Of a stretch of DNA of 64,000 bases, positions 8,795 to 16,654 are shown piece after piece. Location: contig CAMJPL010000014.1 of the NCBI GenBank assembly GCA_946407735.1, positions 1 to 64,000 of the forward strand. Direction: 5' to 3'. The notes beneath the pieces were generated by a model. It saw only the letters and a program-made list of their open reading frames with translations, did no database searches and was not told the DNA's origin. The DNA comes from an uncultured Clostridia bacterium (GTDB lineage Bacteria > Bacillota > Clostridia > Oscillospirales > CAG-272). Each line of letters opens with the position of its first letter. Position 1 is the first letter of the stretch. Made by a program: the position numbers and the translations under genes.

Positions 8795-9430
8795 TCACAT
8801 TATCTGCATCTTCTGCATTATGATCCCGATCTGGAGCTCGGGATTCGGATGCTCGTCGTCGTTCACGATGGTGAAATCGCAGATGTCCTTGAAGAATTTG
8901 TTGTTCGGCTGATGCGATATCCGACGCAGCGCCGCCTCCTCTGAGATGCCGTCCCTCGCGACGATGCGCCGGACGCGGAGAGGCGTGTCGGCGATGACGC
9001 CGATGACATGGTCGCAGTAGACGTTGAAGCGGCTCTCGTAGAGGAGCGGCGCGTCGATTATGGCGTATCTCGCTCCCGCTTCGCTCTGCTTTTTCAGCCA
9101 TTTCTCGGTCCCGAGCCAGATCCGGGGATGGGTTATCCCGTTCAGGCGTTTGAGCTTTTCGGGGGAGGAATATACCACGCCGCCGAGCGCCGCCCTGTCG
9201 AGCGAGCCGTCGGGCGCTATCACGCCGTCCCCGAACTCGGCGGCAAGCTCTGACATGAGTATATCGTCCCTCGGCGCGAGAGCTCCGCCATCGGCTGATG
9301 TCATGTCGTGGTACAGCGCGTCGGTGTCGATGCTGTCCACTCCGAAATGCTTTGCGAAAAGTCCGGCGATATAGCCCTTACCGCTGCCGCTGCCGCCGGT
9401 GAGGCCGATTATCTGAGTATTCCCTATCAT
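8795..9430 (-). CDS. coaE: Dephospho-CoA kinase
   Basis: Last step of coenzyme A synthesis: phosphorylates the ribose 3'-OH of dephospho-CoA. At 211 residues it has the usual length. The Walker A loop is GLTGGSGSGKG near residue 8, followed by DSIDTDALYHD (substrate and Mg2+ site), the HP motif (THPRI) and a lid rich in arginines (RVRRIVARDG). The start is the ATG at 9430, which overlaps the stop codon of the upstream oxidoreductase (ATGA); a longer reading frame extends upstream but is not coding. The C-terminus is slightly unusual, with a short Met-rich end (IIMQKMQIM). coaE next to sugar-related genes rather than polA is uncommon. Confidence 0.92.
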   Translation of the reverse strand: MIGNTQIIGLTGGSGSGKGYIAGLFAKHFGVDSIDTDALYHDMTSADGGALAPRDDILMSELAAEFGDGVIAPDGSLDRAALGGVVYSSPEKLKRLNGITHPRIWLGTEKWLKKQSEAGARYAIIDAPLLYESRFNVYCDHVIGVIADTPLRVRRIVARDGISEEAALRRISHQPNNKFFKDICDFTIVNDDEHPNPELQIGIIMQKMQIM

Positions 9431-10542
9431 CCGGCGCTCCGATACGCCCTTTCGAGGACGCGCTGCACATGCGCCGCGTCGTCGAATGAGGGACACGGCT
9501 TCTGCCCCGACGATACGGCCGTGAGGAAGGAATGATAGCTCTCGATATGGCTGCGCAGCCATCCCGTCGGCGCCTTCGCGCCGGGGAAGCGGTCGCCCGG
9601 CGACGGATAGCGTCCGACGCACTCGACCTTTTTGAAGCCGCGCTCGCCGCCGAATTCGCCGCCTTTGTCGCCCGCGTCATAAAGCCACAGCCAGTTCGGC
9701 TCCATCAGGTCGAATTTCAGCGCGCCTTTTTCGCCGTATATCTCGTATCTGAGATCGTCGTTCGTGCCGACGGCGATCTTCGAGGCGGTTATCGTGCCGA
9801 CGGCCCCGCATTCGAGCTCGGCGAGGGCGTAGAACGCCTCGTCGGCGTCGGTCTTCCACTCGGAGCCGTCAGGCCCGGTCCTGACAGGGTAGGCGATCTG
9901 CGCGCGGCCTTTTATATCTTTGAACCCGCCGCAGATATAGTATATAAGATCGACGGCGTGCGAGCCGAGATCATTGAATACCCCGCCGCCGTACTCCGCC
10001 GTCTGCTTCCATCCGGCCGGCTTTCCCGTGTCGCAGGCGGAGGAATGGAGATATCTTATGTCGAACGACAGTATCCTGCCGAGACGCCCCTCGTCTGTCA
10101 GGCGCTTCGCCAGACGGTTGGGAGCGAGAAAACGGTAGTTGAACACTATCTGCGCCGTGACGCCGTTCTCGGACGCCAGCCGGGCGAGCTCGTCGGCCTC
10201 GTCCGCCGTGACGGTGAGCGGCTTCTCGCACAGGACGTGCTTCTTCGCGAGTATGGCCTTCTTTGCCGTCTCAAAGTGATATATGTTCGGCGTCGAGATG
10301 TCGATTATGTCTATGTCGGGGGAGTATATAAGCTCGTCCTCGTCCGTCGACGGATATCCGAGCCCGTAGCCCTCGGCGGCGGCCTGCGCCGTATCGGCGT
10401 GCCTTGTGCAGACCGCTGTTATACGCGCCTTTGAAGCCGGATCGCTTGGCGTATAGTACCATTTCTGGCTCTCGACGGCGCAGGCGTGGGTCCTTCCCAT
10501 CATGCCGAAGCCGATGAGGCCTATGTTGAGTCTGTCCCGCAT
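9427..10542 (-). CDS. Gfo/Idh/MocA-family NAD(P)-dependent oxidoreductase
   Basis: Sugar, inositol or sugar-acid dehydrogenase of unknown substrate. The 371-residue protein has the N-terminal Rossmann domain with IGLIGFGMMGR (GxGxxG) near residue 8, and the family hallmark LCEKPLTVTADEA near residue 107, where the Lys-Pro pair contacts nucleotide and substrate. The C-terminal half is the mixed alpha/beta substrate domain (GGGVFNDLGSHAVDLIYYICG, containing the GxxxDxGxHxxD motif). It overlaps coaE by four bases and begins one base after the stop of the upstream membrane protein, so the three genes are translationally coupled. Confidence 0.9.
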   Translation of the reverse strand: MRDRLNIGLIGFGMMGRTHACAVESQKWYYTPSDPASKARITAVCTRHADTAQAAAEGYGLGYPSTDEDELIYSPDIDIIDISTPNIYHFETAKKAILAKKHVLCEKPLTVTADEADELARLASENGVTAQIVFNYRFLAPNRLAKRLTDEGRLGRILSFDIRYLHSSACDTGKPAGWKQTAEYGGGVFNDLGSHAVDLIYYICGGFKDIKGRAQIAYPVRTGPDGSEWKTDADEAFYALAELECGAVGTITASKIAVGTNDDLRYEIYGEKGALKFDLMEPNWLWLYDAGDKGGEFGGERGFKKVECVGRYPSPGDRFPGAKAPTGWLRSHIESYHSFLTAVSSGQKPCPSFDDAAHVQRVLERAYRSAG

Positions 10543-10543
10543 T

Positions 10544-11098
10544 TCAGTCGTCCTCTGTATAGGGATTTTCGTCTATCTTTTCGCTCATGTCGTGCTTTTC
10601 GGCCTGCGGCTCGGCGGCGGTTTCCTCTGTCGGATAACGCTCTCCCCGCTTCCACAGCAGCGCCATTATCATGTACGCCGCCGAGAATACGGCTGTAAGC
10701 GCGGCGCAGGCGAGAGCGCACCATCCGCGCGGACCGCCCTGAGGCTCGCCGAACAGCGAGGCGACGGGACGGGTATAATAGACGGCGGTGACATAGGCGG
10801 CCAGCCTCGGCAGCGAAGCCGGTCCGCTCCTCGCCGAGCCGAAGATTATGTTCAGGGCAAGCGAAGCCGCGCTCGACAGCCACAGGGTGAGCGACGCAAG
10901 ACGCAGCCCGGCGGCGCGGCTGAGAGCCGCGTAAAGCCAGGCGAGAGACCAGACGCCGGCGTAGACCGCTGCGCCGATGATGTACGCTTTGTCGCTGCCG
11001 AAGCGCGCGGCGGCGATATCTATGACGCACGGGGAGGCGAGACAGACCGCGAATACGAGTATGTCGGCGGCGAGAAGGGCCGCCGGTCGTTTTTTCAT
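10544..11098 (-). CDS. Small membrane protein, unknown function
   Basis: 184 residues with about four hydrophobic segments (residues ~8-28, 40-60, 68-85, 128-148) and a charged, acidic C-terminal tail of about 35 residues (ending ENPYTEDD) that would be cytosolic. I do not recognise the family. The ribosome site AGGAGGGTGA lies just upstream at about 11105-11115 on the minus strand, and the start ATG is at 11098. It heads a run of four minus-strand genes (this one, the oxidoreductase, coaE, the beta-helix protein), being separated from the next by one base. Confidence 0.75.
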   Translation of the reverse strand: MKKRPAALLAADILVFAVCLASPCVIDIAAARFGSDKAYIIGAAVYAGVWSLAWLYAALSRAAGLRLASLTLWLSSAASLALNIIFGSARSGPASLPRLAAYVTAVYYTRPVASLFGEPQGGPRGWCALACAALTAVFSAAYMIMALLWKRGERYPTEETAAEPQAEKHDMSEKIDENPYTEDD

Positions 11099-11119
11099 AC
11101 CTATTTCACCCTCCTGTAC

Positions 11120-11148
11120 TTGCAGAGGAGAACAAAATATGGTATAAT
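11120..11148 (+). promoter_or_regulatory. Sigma-A promoter on the plus strand, antisense to the DUF4091 gene
   Basis: TTGCAG (11120-11125), a 17-base spacer and TATAAT (11143-11148). The next thing downstream on the plus strand is the 3' end of the minus-strand DUF4091 gene, so the transcript would be antisense to it. No plus-strand gene follows. On the minus strand TTGATA / TATTTT-like boxes for the membrane protein overlap the same spot. Confidence 0.45.
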
Positions 11149-11214
11149 ATAATATATATCAATTCAGCTCCTGGGTAATTATCCGTATTCGTGTGTGAAA
11201 TAACAGGGGGCGTC

Positions 11215-12795
11215 TTATTTCTCCGCCTGATGCGTTTCAGCGCTGACCGCGGCGAGAGAGAATATCCTTCTCTCCGCCTCGTCCAGCTTTTCGGGAGACG
11301 CGTCGAAATCGTCGAAGCCGCGGACGACGGAGCCGGTCACGGCTTTCGCGTCGGCGTCGGGGCAGAGCTTGAGGAGCTCGTAGTCGCGGATGCCGTCGCG
11401 CATGGCGAAGAAGCGGGTGGAATATCTGAAAACTCCATGCTTCGGATCCGGGTAGACGAGGAAGCCGTCGCCCTTGAAGCGGGCGTCGGGGCCGGTGCCG
11501 TAGAGCGAGGTGTCGCTCCACGCCGTGTAGCCCCAGTGCAGGTAGCCTGTCACGCCGAGGGCGTGGCAGCCCCATATCAGCAGCTTTGAGTATGTGAACG
11601 GCTGGTCGATGAAGCGGTTCATGAACCAGCTCTCCTCCGGGAAGCAGCAGGTGTAGACCCAGCATTCGTCGCCCTTCGCCTGACGCGTGACGTAATAGTC
11701 CCTGCCCTGCGTGTAGACGTTGGTGCGCGGGATGAGCTGATCGCACTCTCCCTGAAGCTCCATGCCTGTCTCGTGCGTGTCGATGGGCTCGCCGCATTTT
11801 ATGCCCGGCATATAGCGGCGGACGCGCTCTCTCGCCCAGAGCCAGTATTCCTTCTGGTGAGGCTCGTCCTCGAGGCGCATGTACAGCGTCCAGCCCTTTT
11901 CGCGGCAGTGCTCATACAGCGCGGTATAAAAGGCCTTTACCCATTTCTCGCAGTCGTCGGTGAAGATCTCGTATGTCCCGATCCCGTCGTACCCGATGCC
12001 GCTCATCGTTTTCCCCCATACCGAGGCGATGAGCGACGAGCAGGCGACGGCATTTTCGCCGTGCGACATGAATATCGACACGTATCTGTCGAGATCGTCC
12101 CAGACGAAGCTCCACTCGTCGTCCGATATCCGCCTTGAGCCGGAATTTATGAGATATGTGAGGGGATTTACGTTGAGGACGTTGTTCCTCAGCAGCTCGA
12201 GCGAGGCGGCATAGCTGTCCCAGATATCCCACCATTTTTCGCTCCACGGCTCGGCGCCGTAGCCGGCAAAGCCGTTTATGAAATGCTCGACGGAGAAGGC
12301 GGCGTCCTTTATCTCGGGGACGGCTGTCGGGATTATATCGAGCAGGACGGAGAAGGAGAAGGTCCCCCTGTCCGTCTCGGCCATCGCCTTGAAGCCGCGC
12401 TTCCCCGGAGCCGCGCCGCGCTGAATGTCGAGCGACAGCCATATCGACTGCGTGAAGTGGGACTTCACCTCGAGCGGCGGCTGCTCAGCCGCCGCAAGAC
12501 AGCCGTATATCCCGTCGGGCGACGGCGAATAGCTCGCCGACAGCGGGTCGGGATAGGGCATCATGTCGTTGTAGACGATATATTCCTGGAAATTGTACCA
12601 GTATTTAATATCCTCCCCGACGCCGCCGTCTATGCTCACGCCGAGTATCCTGAACGGCTCGAGATCGCGCAGGCAGAGCTGCACCGACGCGGTGTAGCCG
12701 GGAGCGCCGTATATGCAGGCGAAGCCGGCGCTTTCCCTTCCGGGGCGCAGGGACGGGAATACCGGCTTGTTCTTTGATTCACACCAGTTAAACAT
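11215..12795 (-). CDS. DUF4091-type glycoside-hydrolase-like protein
   Basis: 526 residues. The N-terminal ~170 residues look like a beta-sandwich and the remainder like a TIM barrel with aromatic- and acid-rich strands (LYMRLEDEPHQKEYW, with a likely catalytic Glu-Asp-Glu group near residue 307). The C-terminal RDGIRDYELL motif is the hallmark of DUF4091 proteins, which are associated with glycan breakdown although the activity is not settled. YLHWGYTAWSD near residue 419 is also typical of that group. No signal peptide is visible. The gene is single, with its own promoter upstream. No intrinsic terminator is obvious at its end. Confidence 0.8.
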   Translation of the reverse strand: MFNWCESKNKPVFPSLRPGRESAGFACIYGAPGYTASVQLCLRDLEPFRILGVSIDGGVGEDIKYWYNFQEYIVYNDMMPYPDPLSASYSPSPDGIYGCLAAAEQPPLEVKSHFTQSIWLSLDIQRGAAPGKRGFKAMAETDRGTFSFSVLLDIIPTAVPEIKDAAFSVEHFINGFAGYGAEPWSEKWWDIWDSYAASLELLRNNVLNVNPLTYLINSGSRRISDDEWSFVWDDLDRYVSIFMSHGENAVACSSLIASVWGKTMSGIGYDGIGTYEIFTDDCEKWVKAFYTALYEHCREKGWTLYMRLEDEPHQKEYWLWARERVRRYMPGIKCGEPIDTHETGMELQGECDQLIPRTNVYTQGRDYYVTRQAKGDECWVYTCCFPEESWFMNRFIDQPFTYSKLLIWGCHALGVTGYLHWGYTAWSDTSLYGTGPDARFKGDGFLVYPDPKHGVFRYSTRFFAMRDGIRDYELLKLCPDADAKAVTGSVVRGFDDFDASPEKLDEAERRIFSLAAVSAETHQAEK

Positions 12796-12861
12796 AATTT
12801 ATATCCGATCATTCGGTACGATGCTGTCCGTCGGATCCGTTCTTTATGATCCGCTATTAAC

Positions 12862-12890
12862 ATTATATCATATCGTGGCGGTCAAATCAA
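12862..12890 (-). promoter_or_regulatory. Promoter of the DUF4091 gene
   Basis: On the minus strand TTGATT (12885-12890), 17 bases, TATAAT (12862-12867), about 65 bases before the start codon at 12795. Confidence 0.6.
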
Positions 12891-12908
12891 GCCGCCGGAG
12901 AAATTTTC

Positions 12909-13859
12909 ATGAACGAAAGCAACCGTACAGATCCCGGCGGGAAAAATACCCCGCAGGGCGGCGGCCGTCCGCTCACATATCGTCAGAAGCTGCTGATGGG
13001 ATATACCGATCCCGGCGCCGCGGCAGATCAGGCTTCGCCGCCGGGAGTTCCGCTCCCTCCGTCACAGCCGTATCAGCCGCAGCCTCCTTACGCCCCGCTG
13101 CCGCCGACGCGCCCGACAAGGGCGAAGCGGGTCCCGGAGGGGATAAAGCCGGAAAAGGATGTCCCGGCGAAAAAATACAAGGCCGGTCAGAAGAAGGCCT
13201 CCCGCGCCGAGGCGAAGAAGATCAGAGCCGCCAGAAAGAAACTCGGCGTCAGGGCCAGAATAGGCATAGCCGCGGCCGCCGTGGCGGTTCTCGCCGCCGT
13301 CGTCGCTATCGTCGCCGTGACGGCGCACAAGACCGTCCAGTTCATAAAGGACGAGGGCAGTCTGAAGATGCGCCCGCTGCCGTACAAGGATATCGTCTAT
13401 AAGTACTCTGACGAGTACGACGTCCCGCCGGATGTGATCTACGCCGTCATGCGTATCGAGTCGGCCTTCCGCGCCGATGCCGTGTCCCATGCCGGGGCGA
13501 TAGGCCTGATGCAGCTGATAGAGCCGACCTTCGAATGGCTGCAGACGAAGACGGGAGAGACTTACGGCGAAGATGCGCTGTACAACCCGGAGATCAACAT
13601 AAAATACGGGACGTATCTCCTCGGATGGCTGTACGGGCGCTACGGCAGCTGGAATACCGCGTGGGCGGCCTACAACGCCGGGATAGGACGTGTGAACGGC
13701 TGGCTCGAGGACAGCCGATACTCAAAGGACGGCGAGCTGTACGACATCCCTATCGAGGAGACGAAAAACTACGTCCGCCGCGTAGGCGAGGAAAGGGAGG
13801 AGTATCTTAGGCTGTACTTCGGCGAGGACGCCGTCGCTGCGTACACTATGAAGAGATGA
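12909..13859 (+). CDS. Membrane-anchored lytic transglycosylase (SLT domain)
   Basis: Cleaves peptidoglycan glycan strands. The 316-residue protein begins with a cytosolic Pro-rich stretch (residues 40-70), a Lys/Arg-rich stretch (70-115), then one membrane segment (~116-138), placing the catalytic domain outside. The SLT domain (155-310) shows the catalytic glutamate Glu184 in MRIESAF, the SHAGAIGLMQL motif and the late AYNAG motif. Proline-rich cytosolic heads are common in clostridial members of this family. The start ATG at 12909 has a weak ribosome site (GGAGAAA). Membrane-bound enzymes like this act in cell-wall turnover, division or spore engulfment; which one cannot be said. Confidence 0.9.
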   Translation: MNESNRTDPGGKNTPQGGGRPLTYRQKLLMGYTDPGAAADQASPPGVPLPPSQPYQPQPPYAPLPPTRPTRAKRVPEGIKPEKDVPAKKYKAGQKKASRAEAKKIRAARKKLGVRARIGIAAAAVAVLAAVVAIVAVTAHKTVQFIKDEGSLKMRPLPYKDIVYKYSDEYDVPPDVIYAVMRIESAFRADAVSHAGAIGLMQLIEPTFEWLQTKTGETYGEDALYNPEINIKYGTYLLGWLYGRYGSWNTAWAAYNAGIGRVNGWLEDSRYSKDGELYDIPIEETKNYVRRVGEEREEYLRLYFGEDAVAAYTMKR

Positions 13860-13902
13860 CGGACGGCATGTGAGTTTCAGATCAATGTGGAGGTGAAGAA
13901 AG

Positions 13903-14310
13903 ATGTATGCCGCGATCGCGCTTCGGGCGGCTCTGTGGATCTGGTTCCTCGGCTGTACGACGACATATCGGTTCGGAAGATACACGCTTGTCGAAGGGAT
14001 GGGCGTGAAAAGCGCTGAGTTCGCCGTCCTCTGCCTGTACAGCGTCGGGCTGATACTGTGTTATCTGCTGAGGCCGGCGGGAAGATGGATCCTGCTTGCA
14101 ATCCTGATACTCTGGTTTATAGTCCAGTTCTTCTGCCACTGGTACTTCACCATCTTCGGGGCTTCCGAAAAGAAGCTGAGAGGGTACAACGACTGCTTTC
14201 GCGGCACTGTCCGTCTGTTTCCGATGAGCGAAAAAAGGATCGTCCCGGATCTGTATCATATCGTTCAGCACACGCTGATCCTGCTGAATATCGTCATATG
14301 TCCGGCGTGA
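13903..14310 (+). CDS. Small membrane protein, unknown function
   Basis: 135 residues with three or four hydrophobic segments (about 3-20, 40-58, 62-85, 118-133) and a short charged loop (GASEKKLRGYNDCFRG). I do not recognise the family. A good ribosome site (GTGGAGGTGA) lies just before the ATG at 13903. It is 43 bases after the transglycosylase gene and probably shares its transcript. Confidence 0.7.
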   Translation: MYAAIALRAALWIWFLGCTTTYRFGRYTLVEGMGVKSAEFAVLCLYSVGLILCYLLRPAGRWILLAILILWFIVQFFCHWYFTIFGASEKKLRGYNDCFRGTVRLFPMSEKRIVPDLYHIVQHTLILLNIVICPA

Positions 14311-14463
14311 CGACGGATGAGGCGAGATATGGAGCCCGGTCAGCTTTAAGGAAAGATATCCGAAAGATCACCCGGACGGACCTCGGGGCGGATGAAGCAT
14401 AAAGGCGGCGCGTCAGGCGAGCGGCGGCTCACAAAACTGTTTCGAGCCGTTCATCCGCATTGA

Positions 14464-14492
14464 TTGACATTGATCGGAAAATGTGATACAAT
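14464..14492 (+). promoter_or_regulatory. Strong promoter of the M18 aminopeptidase gene
   Basis: TTGACA (14464-14469), 17-base spacer, TACAAT (14487-14492). It is nearly consensus and lies 48 bases before the start codon, which argues against the longer reading frame that would begin at 14483 inside the promoter. Confidence 0.75.
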
Positions 14493-14539
14493 ATATAAAA
14501 GCTAAACCGATAAACCAACAATACTGTGAGAGGCACACA

Positions 14540-15940
14540 ATGGACGAAAAGGAAATCAAGGAACTCAAGGAAAAGCTGTTCTTCAAGTCGAAGAACGTTT
14601 ACGATAATCTCAGCGAGAGCGAGCTCGCCGAGATGGAGGAGTACTCGAAGGGCTACATCAGATTCATCGACGCCTGCCGCATCGAGCGCGAGGCGGTCGC
14701 TTATTCGATAGCCGACGCCGAAAAGAAAGGCTACGTCGAGTACAATTTCGGCGACAAGATCGAGAAGGGCGGAAAATACTACCTCAACAACCGCGGCAAG
14801 TCTGTCGCCTTCTTCCGCGTCGGAAAGAAGCCGATAACCGAGGGCGTCCGCATCGCGGCGGCGCACATCGACTCGCCGCGCCTCGACCTCAAGCAGCATC
14901 CGCTGTATGAGAACACCGGGATAGCCTACTTCAAGACCCACTACTACGGCGGCATAAAGAAATACCAGTGGACCACCGTCCCGCTGTCGCTCCACGGCGT
15001 GCTCGTCAAGGCCGACGGAGAGGTGATTAACGTCAACATCGGCGACGACGACGGCGATCCGGTGTTCTATATCTCCGATCTTCTGATCCATCTCGCCCGC
15101 AATCAGATGGGAAAGACGCTCGCCGCCGGCGTCGAGGGCGAGCAGCTTAACATCATGCTCGGCTCGGCCCCGCTTCCGGGAGCCGACAAGGACGTCGGCG
15201 AGAGGGTGAAGCTCGGCGTCATGAAGCTGCTTTACGACAAATACGGCGTGACCGAGGCCGATTTCGTCACCTCGGAGTTGACGATGACTCCCGCCATGAT
15301 GGCGCGCGAGGTCGGCTTCGACCGCTCGATGATCGCCGCCTACGGCCATGACGACCGCGTCTGCGCCTATCCGGCCTATACCGCTCTGCTCGACGCCGAA
15401 AGCGAGGACAACACCGTCATGATCGTTCTCGCCGACAAGGAGGAGATCGGCTCCGAGGGCGTGACCGGCATGCAGTGCCGCGTTTATATGGACATCATCG
15501 ACGAGCTGGCGAAGGCCTTCCGCGCCGATCCGGCGAAGGTAAGGGCGAATTCGATGTGCCTGTCGGCCGACGTCAACGCCGGCTTCGATCCCAACTGGCC
15601 GGACGTGCACGAGAAGATGAACGCCTGCTTCCTCAACGAGGGAGTCGTTCTCACGAAGTTCACCGGCTCCGGCGGCAAGGGCGGGACGTCCGACGCCTCC
15701 GGTGAGTTTGTCGGAAAGGTCGCGAAGATATTCAACGACGGCGGCGTGATCTGGCAGACCGGCGAGCTCGGCAAGGTCGATCAGGGCGGCGGAGGCACCG
15801 TAGCCATGTACATCGCGAACAACAACATCGACACCGTCGACCTCGGCGTCCCGGTGCTGAGCATGCATTCCCCCTACGAGCTGATAGCCAAGGCCGATCT
15901 CTACGAAACTTACAGAGCGATATCCGCGTTCATAAAGTGA
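14540..15940 (+). CDS. M18-family metalloaminopeptidase
   Basis: Cytosolic aminopeptidase of the DAP/aspartyl-aminopeptidase type, releasing N-terminal residues from peptides. The 466-residue length fits the family. Metal ligands are in AAHIDSPRLD (His-x-Asp near residue 97), the catalytic glutamate pair in DKEEIGSEG near residue 302 and the late histidine in LSMHSPYELIAK near residue 440. The ATG at 14540 is chosen since it follows GAGAGG and because the only upstream ATG overlaps the promoter. The gene stands alone between its own promoter and the antitoxin gene. Confidence 0.9.
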   Translation: MDEKEIKELKEKLFFKSKNVYDNLSESELAEMEEYSKGYIRFIDACRIEREAVAYSIADAEKKGYVEYNFGDKIEKGGKYYLNNRGKSVAFFRVGKKPITEGVRIAAAHIDSPRLDLKQHPLYENTGIAYFKTHYYGGIKKYQWTTVPLSLHGVLVKADGEVINVNIGDDDGDPVFYISDLLIHLARNQMGKTLAAGVEGEQLNIMLGSAPLPGADKDVGERVKLGVMKLLYDKYGVTEADFVTSELTMTPAMMAREVGFDRSMIAAYGHDDRVCAYPAYTALLDAESEDNTVMIVLADKEEIGSEGVTGMQCRVYMDIIDELAKAFRADPAKVRANSMCLSADVNAGFDPNWPDVHEKMNACFLNEGVVLTKFTGSGGKGGTSDASGEFVGKVAKIFNDGGVIWQTGELGKVDQGGGGTVAMYIANNNIDTVDLGVPVLSMHSPYELIAKADLYETYRAISAFIK

Positions 15941-15979
15941 TTCTGAGCCGGGATCTTATCTGAGACAGGAGGAGATAAC

Positions 15980-16225
15980 ATGACTTTGCAGCAGGAAGCG
16001 TATATGCTCATGAGCCGTCAGTCGGAGCAGACCATAAAGCTGCTGATTGAGCTCATGAAGGCGCTCGACGCCAATGCCGGTAACGTTGATGAACGTGTGT
16101 CCGGCGGGAAAAACGACATAATCGGCGCCGGACGCGATATAATCAAGCTGCCGGATGATTTCTTTGAGCATTTTGACGACTCGAACGACGAGATTGCCGA
16201 AATGTTTTACGGAAGTGACGAATGA
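15980..16225 (+). CDS. Antitoxin-like protein of a PIN-toxin pair
   Basis: 81 residues, acidic and mostly helical, with no recognisable DNA-binding motif at the N-terminus (MTLQQEAYMLMSRQSEQTIK). It directly precedes, and overlaps by ATGA, a PIN-domain toxin gene, the classical arrangement in which the antitoxin is made first. The C-terminus (LPDDFFEHFDDSNDEIAEMFYG) is rich in acids and aromatics, as expected for the segment that wraps the toxin. A strong ribosome site (AGGAGGAG) lies near 15967. The partner toxin is broken by a stop codon, so this antitoxin may now be an orphan. Confidence 0.75.
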   Translation: MTLQQEAYMLMSRQSEQTIKLLIELMKALDANAGNVDERVSGGKNDIIGAGRDIIKLPDDFFEHFDDSNDEIAEMFYGSDE

Positions 16226-16629
16226 AAATCCTTTTGGACACACATATGCTGATCTGGTCGATGTCCGAAAAGGGCAGGACTCTTCCTCAGCATATACAGA
16301 ATATGATAAACGATCCCGGCAACGAAAAATACTGCAGCGTTGTCTCGATATGGGAAACGGCAATCAAATACGGCGCGCATCCCGAGGAGATCGGGATATC
16401 CGAAAATTAACTTGCGGCGCTGTGCGACAGAGTCGGCATCATCCGGCTGCCGCTGATCCATGAGCACGCCCTAACCGTCAATTCGCTCGTAAAAGACGAA
16501 AATGGGCCGAGACACAAGGATCCGTTTGACAAAATGCTTATAGCGCAGGCGAAATACGAGAAAATGATATTTCTCACTCATGATGAGAAGCTGAAATATT
16601 ATCATGAGCCCTTTGTTATTGTGATTTGA
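16222..16629 (+). pseudogene. PIN-domain (VapC-like) toxin interrupted by an in-frame TAA
   Basis: PIN-domain toxins are RNases with four acidic residues around a metal. The first 62 codons give LLDTHMLIW (Asp6) and SIWETAIK (Glu45). Codon 63 (16408-16410) is TAA. Reading on in the same frame to a TGA at 16627-16629 gives a fully plausible second half, including RLPLIHEHA and RHKDPFDKMLIAQA with Asp100 and Asp103, then MIFLTHDEKL, all typical of the family. A complete toxin would be 135 residues. The truncated product lacks half of the catalytic acids, so it is almost surely inactive. A single base change (for example GAA, CAA or AAA to TAA) explains it; a sequencing error is the alternative. 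Confidence 0.85.
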
Positions 16630-16654
16630 TCGACAGACAGAATTTACACCCGAT

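Noticed and set aside
11191-11589. Plus-strand protein gene opposite the DUF4091 gene
   Set aside because: The frame is a shadow of the minus-strand gene's codon bias, without ribosome site or recognisable motif.
14483-14539. Start of the M18 aminopeptidase at 14483
   Set aside because: That codon overlaps the promoter's -10 region; ATG 14540 fits the family and a ribosome site.
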